Below, piece by piece: positions 1-6,742 of a DNA stretch of 9,509 nt; position 1 is the first letter of the stretch, and the number at the start of each line of letters is the position of its first letter. Source of the stretch: Aquimarina sp. (GTDB lineage: Bacteria; Bacteroidota; Bacteroidia; Flavobacteriales; Flavobacteriaceae); the NCBI GenBank assembly GCA_002697475.1, contig NZVW01000015.1:1-9509 (forward strand), written 5' to 3'. The notes beneath the pieces were generated by a model. The model was not told the origin of the DNA and did no database searches. It saw only the letters and a program-made list of their open reading frames with translations. The translations under genes were made by a program, and so were the position numbers.

Positions 1-1484
1 AGAGCAGAAATACCCAGACCACTATTAAGTATCTCATTCTTTGAATACTTAATATCTGAACCATCAATTACATCATGATTTCGTTCAGGAATCGGATCCT
101 GCCACATTAAATCCTCTTGAGGAACTTCCGGACCAAAATACCTGTCCTTTGGCCCCATATCCCTATGTGTAAGTTTATACCATGCTCTGGCAAAGGCATC
201 ACTGAAGTACTCAAAGTCTTCCAGAAACTTTCTACAGATTTTATTGTACTCAGGATCGTCCTTTAAAGCCAAATCAGAAGTCATCATCATTAATTCATTC
301 ATTTTCCCTTCTTCATGTGCGTCAGGAGTCTTAGGAGCATTAGAATCTTTCGGTCTGTATTGTACTGCGCCGGCAGGACTTTTAGTTTGCTCCCAATCGT
401 ATTTAAACAGATTCTCTAGATAACTATTATCCCATTGCGTAGGATTAGGTGTCCAGGAACCTTCTATTCCGTTAGTCATAGTATATTTACCGAAACCTGT
501 ACCTTTAGGATTCTGCCATCCCATACCCATAGCCTGTATTGGAGCACCTTCCGGAGCCGGACCTATTTCATCCGCTGATACCATACCATGACTTTTACCA
601 AAAGCATGTCCCCCTGCAATAAGCGCCACCGTTTCTTCATCGTTCATTGCCATTCTGGCAAAAGTCTCCCTAATATCTCTTGCAGAGTCCAATGGATTTC
701 CATTACCATTAGGACCTTCGGGATCCACATATATCAAAGCCTGATTTGTTGCTGCCAATGGATTTTCTAAATCGTAATACTTATCCCCAGGATCTCCTTT
801 CCATCGTATCGTTCTGGTTACCATTTCTCCCGGATTACCATCAAAGCTTTGCTTAGGTACTTCTGAAACCGTTTTACCGTTCCAAAATTCAGTACCCCAA
901 TACGTGCCTCTATCCGGTTCCCAGGCATCTATTCTACCCGCTGCAAAGCCAAAAGTTTTGAAACCCATTATTTCCAAAGCGCAATTACCTGTAAGAATTA
1001 TTAAATCCGCCCAGGATATTGCAGAACCATATTTTTGTTTAATCGGCCATATTAATCTTCGTGATTTATCTATATTACCATTGTCCCACCAAGAATTTAT
1101 CGGAGCAAAACGTTGTAACGCCTGACCAGCTCCTCCTCTACCATCAGCAATACGATAAGAACCCGCTGAGTGCCAGGCCATTCTTACCATTTGAGGACCA
1201 TAATTACCGTAATCCGCTGGCCACCAATCCTTAGAATCAGTTAAAAGCGCCTTTATATCACTTTTTAGTTCTTCATAATTAATTTTAGAAAAAGCCTCTC
1301 TATAATCCAGGTCTGTTAAAGGATTAGCTTGAGGAGGATCTTGATGTAGTAACTCTACTCTTAAGCGGTTAGGCCACCAATCGTCAATCTGCGGTTGCTT
1401 CCCTAAAGCTCCTCCTATCCTGGTTCCTCTAAATGGGCATTGTCCTAAACTTTCAGGGTTTTTAATGTCTAGCATTTCTTTCAT
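1..1484 (-). CDS. katG: Catalase-peroxidase KatG, partial (C-terminus beyond the left edge)
   Basis: Bifunctional haem enzyme that breaks down hydrogen peroxide by catalase and peroxidase reactions; normally cytoplasmic, no signal peptide here. 494 codons are visible without a stop or frameshift; the family is usually about 720-760 residues, so the N-terminal haem domain is complete and most of the C-terminal domain lies outside. Distal site: R101, W104, H105 in the motif VRMAWHSAG. Y252 (LIYVDPEGP) and M278 (FARMAMND) complete the Met-Tyr-Trp adduct with W104. Proximal haem ligand H293 (AGGHAFGKSHG), with partners W344 (IEGSW) and D404 (MTSDLAL). R441 (THRDMGP) matches the mobile arginine needed for catalase activity. 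All nine residues are present, so the enzyme should be active. The ATG at 1484 is chosen because an in-frame TAA lies three codons upstream; no Shine-Dalgarno is seen. About 26 extra residues lie before Y252 compared with the Mycobacterium enzyme as remembered. It is transcribed away from the DUF418 gene and is probably monocistronic at its 5' side. Confidence 0.97.
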   Translation of the reverse strand, partial: MKEMLDIKNPESLGQCPFRGTRIGGALGKQPQIDDWWPNRLRVELLHQDPPQANPLTDLDYREAFSKINYEELKSDIKALLTDSKDWWPADYGNYGPQMVRMAWHSAGSYRIADGRGGAGQALQRFAPINSWWDNGNIDKSRRLIWPIKQKYGSAISWADLIILTGNCALEIMGFKTFGFAAGRIDAWEPDRGTYWGTEFWNGKTVSEVPKQSFDGNPGEMVTRTIRWKGDPGDKYYDLENPLAATNQALIYVDPEGPNGNGNPLDSARDIRETFARMAMNDEETVALIAGGHAFGKSHGMVSADEIGPAPEGAPIQAMGMGWQNPKGTGFGKYTMTNGIEGSWTPNPTQWDNSYLENLFKYDWEQTKSPAGAVQYRPKDSNAPKTPDAHEEGKMNELMMMTSDLALKDDPEYNKICRKFLEDFEYFSDAFARAWYKLTHRDMGPKDRYFGPEVPQEDLMWQDPIPERNHDVIDGSDIKYSKNEILNSGLGISA

Positions 1485-1807
1485 AAGATGATTTTATGTT
1501 TAGACTATAACGTCTTAGTTAGTGAATTCTATTTTCTGTAGAAAAGAAGAAAATTAATTAAGAGCACAAACAAAGATTGCTTGATTGTTAATTACCATAA
1601 GAATTTAATTCGCTTTTTCTCCTAATTCGGTTGTTGAAGTTAGATAAAAATGTAAACGGAAAATCTTAATGTTTAGCCAATTAAAGGAGGGATAAGTACT
1701 TATTTTATGAAAAATTTTTCTTAAAACTCTAGCATTGACCTAAAATCCAAAATAAAAGTGTTCAAATTTAATTCCCATATTTGTGCAATTATCAATATTA
1801 AAATTAT
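1485..1807. other. Divergent intergenic region between katG and the DUF418 gene
   Basis: This AT-rich 323-base stretch has no credible gene and should carry promoters for both flanking genes. Near matches to the Bacteroidota -7 element TAnnTTTG are AATCTTTG at 1571-1578 on the minus strand (towards katG) and CATATTTG at 1776-1783 on the plus strand (towards DUF418). Each has one mismatch in the TA, and neither has a convincing TTTG at the -33 distance. A perfect 12-bp palindrome lies at 1692-1703. An imperfect AGAC-N6-GTCT inverted repeat at 1502-1515 sits just upstream of the katG start. No OxyR- or PerR-type site could be recognised with confidence. Confidence 0.6.
1692..1703. repeat. Perfect 12-bp palindrome ATAAGTACTTAT
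   Basis: ATAAGTACTTAT equals its own reverse complement. It lies in the divergent promoter region, 104 bases before the DUF418 start and about 208 bases from the katG start. A dimeric regulator could bind it. However, a 12-bp palindrome is expected now and then by chance in several kilobases of AT-rich DNA, so operator function is only a guess. Confidence 0.3.
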
Positions 1808-2998
1808 ATGCCTGCCCACCCTGAAAAAAAGAGAATCGAAATTCTAGATATTTACAGAGGTTTTGCCGTTCTTGGAATTTTTGTAGTGAATATAGAGATC
1901 ATGAATTGTATCTTCATGAATCAAGATAGCTTTAGCAGTCAATGGAATTCATTTATTGATATTATTGTTGTTAAAATTCTACAACTATTTTTTTACAGTA
2001 AGTTCTTCCCCATATTTTCTTTTTTATTTGGATTAGGAATTACGTTTCAAGCGCTTAAACTTATTGATTCCAAGGGTAGATCGACTGCCTTTTTTATCAG
2101 AAGAATGTTTGTTTTATTTCTTCTTGGTGTACTACACATCTTTTTACTCTGGCCAGGAGATGTGATACATCTATATGCAATTTTAGGGATGTTTACTATT
2201 TTACTTTTAAAACTTCCTGATCGATTGATCTTAATATCATCTCTGGTCATTTTAATCTTTCCGTTTTATGAAGTGATAGCAGAATTTATATTTCAGATAA
2301 TCGATTATGATGCTGAAACTTATCTCAATAACTACTCTTCAACTTCAATAGTGGAAACAATACGTCACGGATCTTATATTGAGGGAATGCTTTTAAGAAT
2401 CTCAGAATATAAAGCTAATATACCTGTACTTTTCGTATATCTGGCACCTATTGCTTTTTCCATGTTTTTGTTGGGTATGTACTTTGGAAAGAAAAAATAT
2501 ATTGAGCATTTAAAAGAGCTTATTCTAAAGATAAAAAACCCTACACTATACATTCTTATTATCAGTAATCTATATCGAATCTCTTTTCTATTCTGGTTAC
2601 CACATACTGAAATTTACAGAAACACTCATTGGAGGCCATTATTTTTGAAATTGATGGTGGTATCAGACCTATTAATGGGTCTAGGATATTTATGGATTTT
2701 AGGTTACATATGGTATTATACAAAATATAGTAAAACACTAAATTTTTTTAAGTATCCGGGAAGAATGGCACTAACTAATTATATATTACAAAGCTTGATT
2801 GGGTTACTGCTATTTTCATCAGTAGGATTATCGCTATACGAAACTTTGAGCACTTTAATGACATTCAGTATTGCTATACTAACTTTTGTATTTCAGGTAT
2901 TTTTCAGTAAGATTTGGTTAAACCATTTTCAATTTGGCCCTCTAGAATGGTTGTGGAGATGTATCAGCTACAAAAAACTATTACCTATAAAAAGGTAA
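1808..2998 (+). CDS. DUF418 domain-containing polytopic membrane protein (YeiB-like)
   Basis: Inner-membrane protein of the YeiB/DUF418 family, 396 residues, the usual length. Family hallmarks are in order: the N-terminal ILDIYRGFAVLGIFVVNIE (D14, R17, G18) opening the first helix; FPIFSFLFGLG (67-77); an RRM...LLGVLH segment (98-110); GDVIHLYA (117-124); and the DUF418 region proper with GRMALTNYILQS (318-329) and the closing GPLEWLWR (377-384). Hydrophobic stretches at about 13-32, 52-80, 100-115, 118-135, 139-163, 207-226, 245-264, 284-304, 324-345 and 348-370 suggest roughly ten membrane helices. The biochemical function is unknown; the N-terminal half recalls membrane acyltransferase-like families, so a role in modifying or transporting an envelope or small-molecule substrate is inference only. 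The ATG start is directly followed by the family's typical N-terminus. The next gene begins 72 nt downstream, where a separate promoter-like element is seen. Confidence 0.9.
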   Translation: MPAHPEKKRIEILDIYRGFAVLGIFVVNIEIMNCIFMNQDSFSSQWNSFIDIIVVKILQLFFYSKFFPIFSFLFGLGITFQALKLIDSKGRSTAFFIRRMFVLFLLGVLHIFLLWPGDVIHLYAILGMFTILLLKLPDRLILISSLVILIFPFYEVIAEFIFQIIDYDAETYLNNYSSTSIVETIRHGSYIEGMLLRISEYKANIPVLFVYLAPIAFSMFLLGMYFGKKKYIEHLKELILKIKNPTLYILIISNLYRISFLFWLPHTEIYRNTHWRPLFLKLMVVSDLLMGLGYLWILGYIWYYTKYSKTLNFFKYPGRMALTNYILQSLIGLLLFSSVGLSLYETLSTLMTFSIAILTFVFQVFFSKIWLNHFQFGPLEWLWRCISYKKLLPIKR

Positions 2999-3028
2999 GG
3001 TTACAAATATTACTCAAAAGTATATTCG

Positions 3029-3036
3029 TATTTTTG
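3029..3036 (+). promoter_or_regulatory. Candidate Bacteroidota -7 element (TAnnTTTG) before the PH-like gene
   Basis: TATTTTTG matches the Bacteroidota -7 consensus TAnnTTTG exactly and ends 34 bases before the ATG at 3071, a plausible leader length. The usual -33 TTTG is not evident; the nearest candidate, TTAC at 3001-3004, is too far upstream. It could let the PH-like and PNPOx-like genes be expressed apart from the DUF418 gene. An 8-mer of this composition also arises by chance in AT-rich gaps. Confidence 0.35.
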
Positions 3037-3070
3037 AAGAACAAAACCGATCGTATAAAATCAATAGTTT

Positions 3071-3526
3071 ATGAAATTTGACAGTAAAAAAGATTTACTC
3101 TTCACACTTATATTTGGTGGGGTTGTTTTGTTTCTACTATACCTCTTGATTTTTAAGATTTTTATAGTCGGTAATTTTACACCCATGGATTATTTCATCG
3201 CTGCAGTTCTGACTATCGTCATTACTTATTTAATTTGGTCTTATTCAGACACCTGGTATTTGATCAAAGGTGATAAATTGATATATCGCAGTGGACCTAT
3301 ACGAGGAGGAATAGATATACTATCGATTTCTAAACTTACCTTAGGAAAAACTCTTTGGGTAGGATTGGTAAAGCCCGCAACAAGCAGAAAGGGAATCATA
3401 ATTCATTATAATGCTTACGATGAACTTTACATATCTCCTCAGTCTAACGAAGCACTAGCTAAGGCGCTAAAGACTATTAATAATAAAATAATTATTGAAA
3501 CATGGGGAAGCAATTCGAACAGTTAG
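3071..3526 (+). CDS. Small membrane protein with a YyaB-like bacterial PH domain
   Basis: 151 residues. Two N-terminal hydrophobic helices (about 10-33 and 41-58) form a hairpin that anchors a cytoplasmic or membrane-proximal C-terminal domain. From about residue 61 the pattern SDTWYLIKGDKLIYRSGPIR is typical of bacterial PH-like domains (bPH_4/YyaB-like): alternating strands, then IDILSISKLTLGKT, the basic loop KPATSRKGI, the strand IIIHYNAYDELYISP and a final helix (EALAKALKTIN, 127-137). These proteins are usually annotated as hypothetical; the domain often mediates protein or membrane interactions, but no function is established here. The gene overlaps the next one by 25 nt in another frame, a strong sign of co-transcription and possible translational coupling. 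No Shine-Dalgarno; the leader is AT-rich as usual for the phylum. Confidence 0.8.
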   Translation: MKFDSKKDLLFTLIFGGVVLFLLYLLIFKIFIVGNFTPMDYFIAAVLTIVITYLIWSYSDTWYLIKGDKLIYRSGPIRGGIDILSISKLTLGKTLWVGLVKPATSRKGIIIHYNAYDELYISPQSNEALAKALKTINNKIIIETWGSNSNS

Positions 3527-4050
3527 ATGAAGATCAAAAAAAGTTCATTATCAAGCAAAAGATATTCTTTGTAGGCACAGCAGCTTCGACGGGAAGAGTT
3601 AATATTTCCCCTAAGGGAATGGATACATTTAGAGTAATTAATAACGCTAAAATTGTTTGGTTAAATCTCACAGGTAGCGGAAATGAAACTGCTGCTCATT
3701 TACTCAAAGATAATCGCATGACTATTATGTTCTGTGCTTTTGAAGGGAAACCTTTAATTCTCCGACTTTATGGGGCCGCAAAAATCTATCATCAATCCGA
3801 TAGCGCATACAAGGAATATATTTCATTATTTCCTTCAATTCCAGGCAGTAGACAAATTATAGAAATGGATATAGAAATGGTACAAACCTCCTGTGGATTT
3901 GCAGTCCCCTTTATGGACTTTAAAGAAGAACGAACTCAACTCAAAAGCTGGGCAGAAAAACAAGGTGATGATAAAATTGAATCCTATTGGGAAAATCGTA
4001 ATAGCATAAGCATAGACGGTTTTGAAACCGGTATTACTAAAAACTTATAG
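3502..4050 (+). CDS. Pyridoxamine 5'-phosphate oxidase family protein (flavin split-barrel)
   Basis: 182-residue cytoplasmic protein of the PNPOx-like split-barrel superfamily, which binds FMN, F420 or haem. Recognisable segments: the start MGKQFEQL; IFFVGTAASTGRVNISPKGMD (21-41), the first two strands that usually contact the cofactor phosphate; WLNLTGSGNETAAHLL (53-68); CAFEGKPLILRLYGAAK (78-94); VQTSCGFAVPFM (127-138); and the C-terminal SIDGFETG (170-177). This is the subfamily often annotated simply as pyridoxamine 5'-phosphate oxidase family protein. It is not the classical PdxH, so vitamin B6 synthesis should not be assumed; an oxidoreductase with an unknown substrate is more likely. 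The ATG at 3502 lies inside the preceding gene but matches the usual N-terminus of the subfamily as I remember it, so the overlap looks genuine. The stop lies 14 nt from the convergent M23 gene's stop, with no clear terminator between them. Confidence 0.92.
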   Translation: MGKQFEQLDEDQKKFIIKQKIFFVGTAASTGRVNISPKGMDTFRVINNAKIVWLNLTGSGNETAAHLLKDNRMTIMFCAFEGKPLILRLYGAAKIYHQSDSAYKEYISLFPSIPGSRQIIEMDIEMVQTSCGFAVPFMDFKEERTQLKSWAEKQGDDKIESYWENRNSISIDGFETGITKNL

Positions 4051-4064
4051 AATTTCATCTTTAG

Positions 4065-4874
4065 TTAATAATTTCTGGTATACTGCTCCTTTTCTTGTAG
4101 TTCAATAAAACGTTTACCATCATCCACTAAGAATCTGGTCTTTAGCGTTTGCATACTTTTGATTTTTTGCTGGTAAACAATGAAGTGTAAATGTGGTCCT
4201 GTTGCCCATCCTACATCCCCACTATATCCTATAAACTGACCTTTTTCAACCCGATCTCCAATGTTAACTTCTGCTCCATTTTTCTTTATATGAGTATATT
4301 CAGCGAATGTCCCGTCATCGTGATATATTGTTATATAATTGTTCTGCTTAGCACACTCAGGTGATGTACATCGCTTAGAATAGCTTTCTTCAATATCAGT
4401 TACAACCCCTTCTCTCGCGGCATAAATTTTAGTTCCAATGGGCATTTTAAAGTCCAGAGCATATTCATCAGCATGTGATATATTTCCATTATACCCTTGT
4501 GTTAACCAGAATGTTTCTCCTTTTCCGAAAGGTAGGAAGTATTTATAATCCTTATCGTAATTACTCAAATTATGATCACCAAAATTATAGGAGGTATTGA
4601 ATCCGAATTTTAATGGTTTTTTCCTGTCAACTACAGTAAGATTTGTAAGTTCAAACTCCTTAGTCATGGCAGGTATAACATAAACCTTATTATTACCATT
4701 AGATGATTTAAGGTTTGTCAATTTCATATTCAGTTCTGCAGATACGGGAGCATACTCATTATTATCCGCCAGAACCTTAAAACCACTTGGAGTATCTTTA
4801 TAATAAATTTTAAAGTTATCCTGGGCAAAAACAGCACAACCTAACACTATAAATAAAAGGGGCATATATCGCAT
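4065..4874 (-). CDS. Secreted M23 family metallopeptidase (LytM-type)
   Basis: 269-residue zinc peptidase of the M23 (LytM/lysostaphin) family, whose members usually cut peptidoglycan cross-links. The N-terminus MRYMPLLFIVLGCAVFAQ is a short signal sequence; cleavage after A17 is likely. C13 could make it a lipoprotein, but the residue before the glycine is a poor lipobox match. Residues about 20-110 are a beta-rich N-terminal region. The catalytic domain runs from about 120 to 235: zinc ligands H134 and D141 (SHADEYALDF), GTKIYAAREGVV (147-158), catalytic H195 (YTHI), and H228/H230 in GPHLHF, with H230 the third zinc ligand. Every catalytic position is filled, so it is probably an active enzyme, not a divisome activator of the degenerate EnvC/NlpD kind. 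C169 and C174 may form a disulfide in an inserted loop. It lies 93 nt after the barrel gene on the same strand, so it may share that transcript or use the candidate promoter in the gap. Confidence 0.93.
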   Translation of the reverse strand: MRYMPLLFIVLGCAVFAQDNFKIYYKDTPSGFKVLADNNEYAPVSAELNMKLTNLKSSNGNNKVYVIPAMTKEFELTNLTVVDRKKPLKFGFNTSYNFGDHNLSNYDKDYKYFLPFGKGETFWLTQGYNGNISHADEYALDFKMPIGTKIYAAREGVVTDIEESYSKRCTSPECAKQNNYITIYHDDGTFAEYTHIKKNGAEVNIGDRVEKGQFIGYSGDVGWATGPHLHFIVYQQKIKSMQTLKTRFLVDDGKRFIELQEKEQYTRNY

Positions 4875-4898
4875 AGCATTTTTTTAAATAAATAGCAG

Positions 4899-4925
4899 CA
4901 AGAATAGTACCAAACAATTTACAAA
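4899..4925 (-). promoter_or_regulatory. Weak candidate promoter for the M23 gene
   Basis: On the minus strand a TTTG (4922-4925) is followed after 15 bases by TATTCTTG (4899-4906), one mismatch from the Bacteroidota TAnnTTTG. It ends 24 bases before the M23 start codon. The spacer is shorter than the usual 17-23 bases, so this is tentative. No hairpin plus T-tract terminator is visible in the gap between the barrel stop and this point. Confidence 0.25.
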
Positions 4926-4967
4926 AAAATGACAACATAAAATATTACATCCCTATTTCACAGAATG

Positions 4968-6716
4968 TTAGTAATTGAATTTATAAGTAACCCCTCCAAG
5001 AAATTGAATTCCCTGTACAGGAAAATCAACCCATTTTTCATAGTTATCACCCAGTAGGTTATTCCCTTTAACAAATACAGATAATTGTGGATTAAAACGA
5101 TAACCCAAATTAATATTCGCATCTATATAACTATCCAGGGTAACAGTAGGTTCAGGATTTCCGGGAGTCGCAGCGACAGTACTATCAATATCCATTCTTT
5201 CGCCAACAAAAAATGCCTGAGCTCCTGCAAACCACTGTTCAGTAATTTGATAATCCATGAAAAGAGAAGCTTTTACTTCTGGCAAATTCCAAGCTTCAAT
5301 TTGATTATCTGTTGAATAACTAAAAAATTCTCCATTAATCCCTAACTTAAAAGCACGATTGATCTCGAAATTTAACTCGGCATAAGCTGATAAGGTTTCC
5401 AGATTATCATATCTATAAGAGAAAGAATTACCATAATCATATCCTTGTAAAGGAATAACCTCTGGTCGGTTATGTACAAATAATGGTTTATTCTGCTCTG
5501 AAATATAACTAGCTCTTAGGTTATAGCTTACTAAATCACTTATTTTCCCTTTAAAACCTAAATAACCATCATACTGCTTATCCGTTGGTGCAAGAATTAA
5601 AGTAGGAGACACATACGGATTGAGACTTGCCGCCTCGTCATATGTATTTTGCACCAGTCCTCCTTCCAAACCAGCATATGCTATGACAGCTTCATCTAGT
5701 AATCTATAAGATGCTGTAACATTAGGGTAAAGAAAGAAGTCTGTTTCACTATTTTCTAAATCCATACCATAAAAAACTGAAACACCCAGATTAACGGTAA
5801 GATTATCTCTTAATATTCTTAAATTAGGATTTAGTCCTACGTTTAAAAAATTAAATTCATTAGGTATAGCCAAAGCAGAATTTACATCACGTTCAAAAGA
5901 GCCTGAAAGATAATCTACAATTATATTAGTTGTAATAAGTTCTTCAGCAATTTCCAGATCAAAAGTTGGTTTAATTACGGCGTGATGTTGCACAGAGCTA
6001 AAGGCATCCCCAAAATACTTGTAACTCGCTGTTCCTTCCTTAAAAAAAGAATCTTCAAATTTTACTTTACCCTCAATTCTACCTCCAAAGTAATTTTGCT
6101 GTGGATCAATAGCATTTATCTCATCTTCAGTTAACACTGGTGTTTCCGGTAAACCATACCAATTGAATAATTGATGTTCCAGTCCCAGCTCAATACCGTA
6201 TACAACATCTCTTGTTCTTGAAGTATAGTTTACATCCAAAAAGGTATTATAGAACTTGTCATTCAGTTGCACATCTTCAATTCCTCCCTGAGAAGAATTA
6301 TGATGAAAATATATCCCTGCATTATCCGTGCGACTTAACTGAAAGTTACTGTAAAACTCACCCAGAACTGATGTATAGTTACCAAATCCTAGTGTAGCAT
6401 AGTTATCATAAATAGGCTCCTTTTTAGGCCTTTCTATATTAGCAGCTCTGCCCTTAGCCGGTGTAAATGTTGAAGCTACAGGCACTGAGAATATGCTATA
6501 GCGTATTTCTTTTTTCTTTTGCGTTATAGAGTCCTGAATAGTGGGTGTGGACTTAATCTTAAAAGCGTCGTTTATTGTAGGGGTATAAGCTTTAACTATC
6601 ACTACTTTTTCTGTCCCAATATTTTCGTCGTCTTTATCTTTATCCTGAGCTACACCCTTGGCATAACCCACAATTATAAAAGAAAGCAATACTGCTTTTT
6701 TACAAAATCTTTGCAT
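4968..6716 (-). CDS. TonB-dependent-receptor-like outer-membrane beta-barrel protein with a vestigial plug
   Basis: Outer-membrane barrel, 582 residues from the ATG at 6716. This start gives a clean signal peptide (KK at 6-7, hydrophobic core 8-18, likely cleavage after A23 in KGVAQ); the frame can be extended 8 codons to a TTG at 6740, which is less likely. After an acidic linker, residues 35-60 (EKVVIVKAYTPTINDAF then KIKSTPTI) resemble the TonB box and first strand of a receptor plug. The rest of a plug, normally about 100-130 residues, is absent: a charged segment leads directly to barrel strands from about residue 105. The remaining 478 residues alternate amphipathic strands and turns, ending in NINLGYRFNPQLSVFVKGNN, LGDNYEKW, and GGVTYKFNY with the C-terminal aromatic beta-signal expected for assembly by BamA. 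Typical TonB receptors are 650-1000 residues with 22 strands; this barrel is probably smaller. The start is 26 nt after the TPR gene's stop, so the two are almost surely one operon. Substrate unknown; it could be an uptake channel or a partner or anchor for the TPR protein. Confidence 0.85.
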   Translation of the reverse strand: MQRFCKKAVLLSFIIVGYAKGVAQDKDKDDENIGTEKVVIVKAYTPTINDAFKIKSTPTIQDSITQKKKEIRYSIFSVPVASTFTPAKGRAANIERPKKEPIYDNYATLGFGNYTSVLGEFYSNFQLSRTDNAGIYFHHNSSQGGIEDVQLNDKFYNTFLDVNYTSRTRDVVYGIELGLEHQLFNWYGLPETPVLTEDEINAIDPQQNYFGGRIEGKVKFEDSFFKEGTASYKYFGDAFSSVQHHAVIKPTFDLEIAEELITTNIIVDYLSGSFERDVNSALAIPNEFNFLNVGLNPNLRILRDNLTVNLGVSVFYGMDLENSETDFFLYPNVTASYRLLDEAVIAYAGLEGGLVQNTYDEAASLNPYVSPTLILAPTDKQYDGYLGFKGKISDLVSYNLRASYISEQNKPLFVHNRPEVIPLQGYDYGNSFSYRYDNLETLSAYAELNFEINRAFKLGINGEFFSYSTDNQIEAWNLPEVKASLFMDYQITEQWFAGAQAFFVGERMDIDSTVAATPGNPEPTVTLDSYIDANINLGYRFNPQLSVFVKGNNLLGDNYEKWVDFPVQGIQFLGGVTYKFNY

Positions 6717-6742
6717 AAAACAATTTGAATTAACTAACAATG

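Noticed and set aside
588..1125. Short plus-strand open frames of 60 and 73 codons
   Set aside because: They lie fully antisense to katG, whose coding frame and catalytic motifs are unambiguous; their translations show no domain or composition of a real protein.
1684..1724. A perfect Shine-Dalgarno-like AAGGAGG followed by an ATG at 1707
   Set aside because: The spacing of 16 bases is too long, the frame ends after five codons (MKNFS), and Bacteroidota rarely use strong Shine-Dalgarno sites.
2047..2250. Minus-strand open frame of 67 codons
   Set aside because: Antisense to the DUF418 coding region with no recognisable protein pattern.
4017..4030. Inverted repeat CGGTTTTGAAACCG at the end of the PNPOx-like gene, considered as a terminator
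   Set aside because: The loop is only two bases if the stem is full length, it lies inside the coding region, and no T-tract follows on either strand.
5085..6728. Plus-strand open frames of 61-76 codons
   Set aside because: All are antisense to the barrel gene, and their translations look like complements of beta-strand-rich coding sequence.
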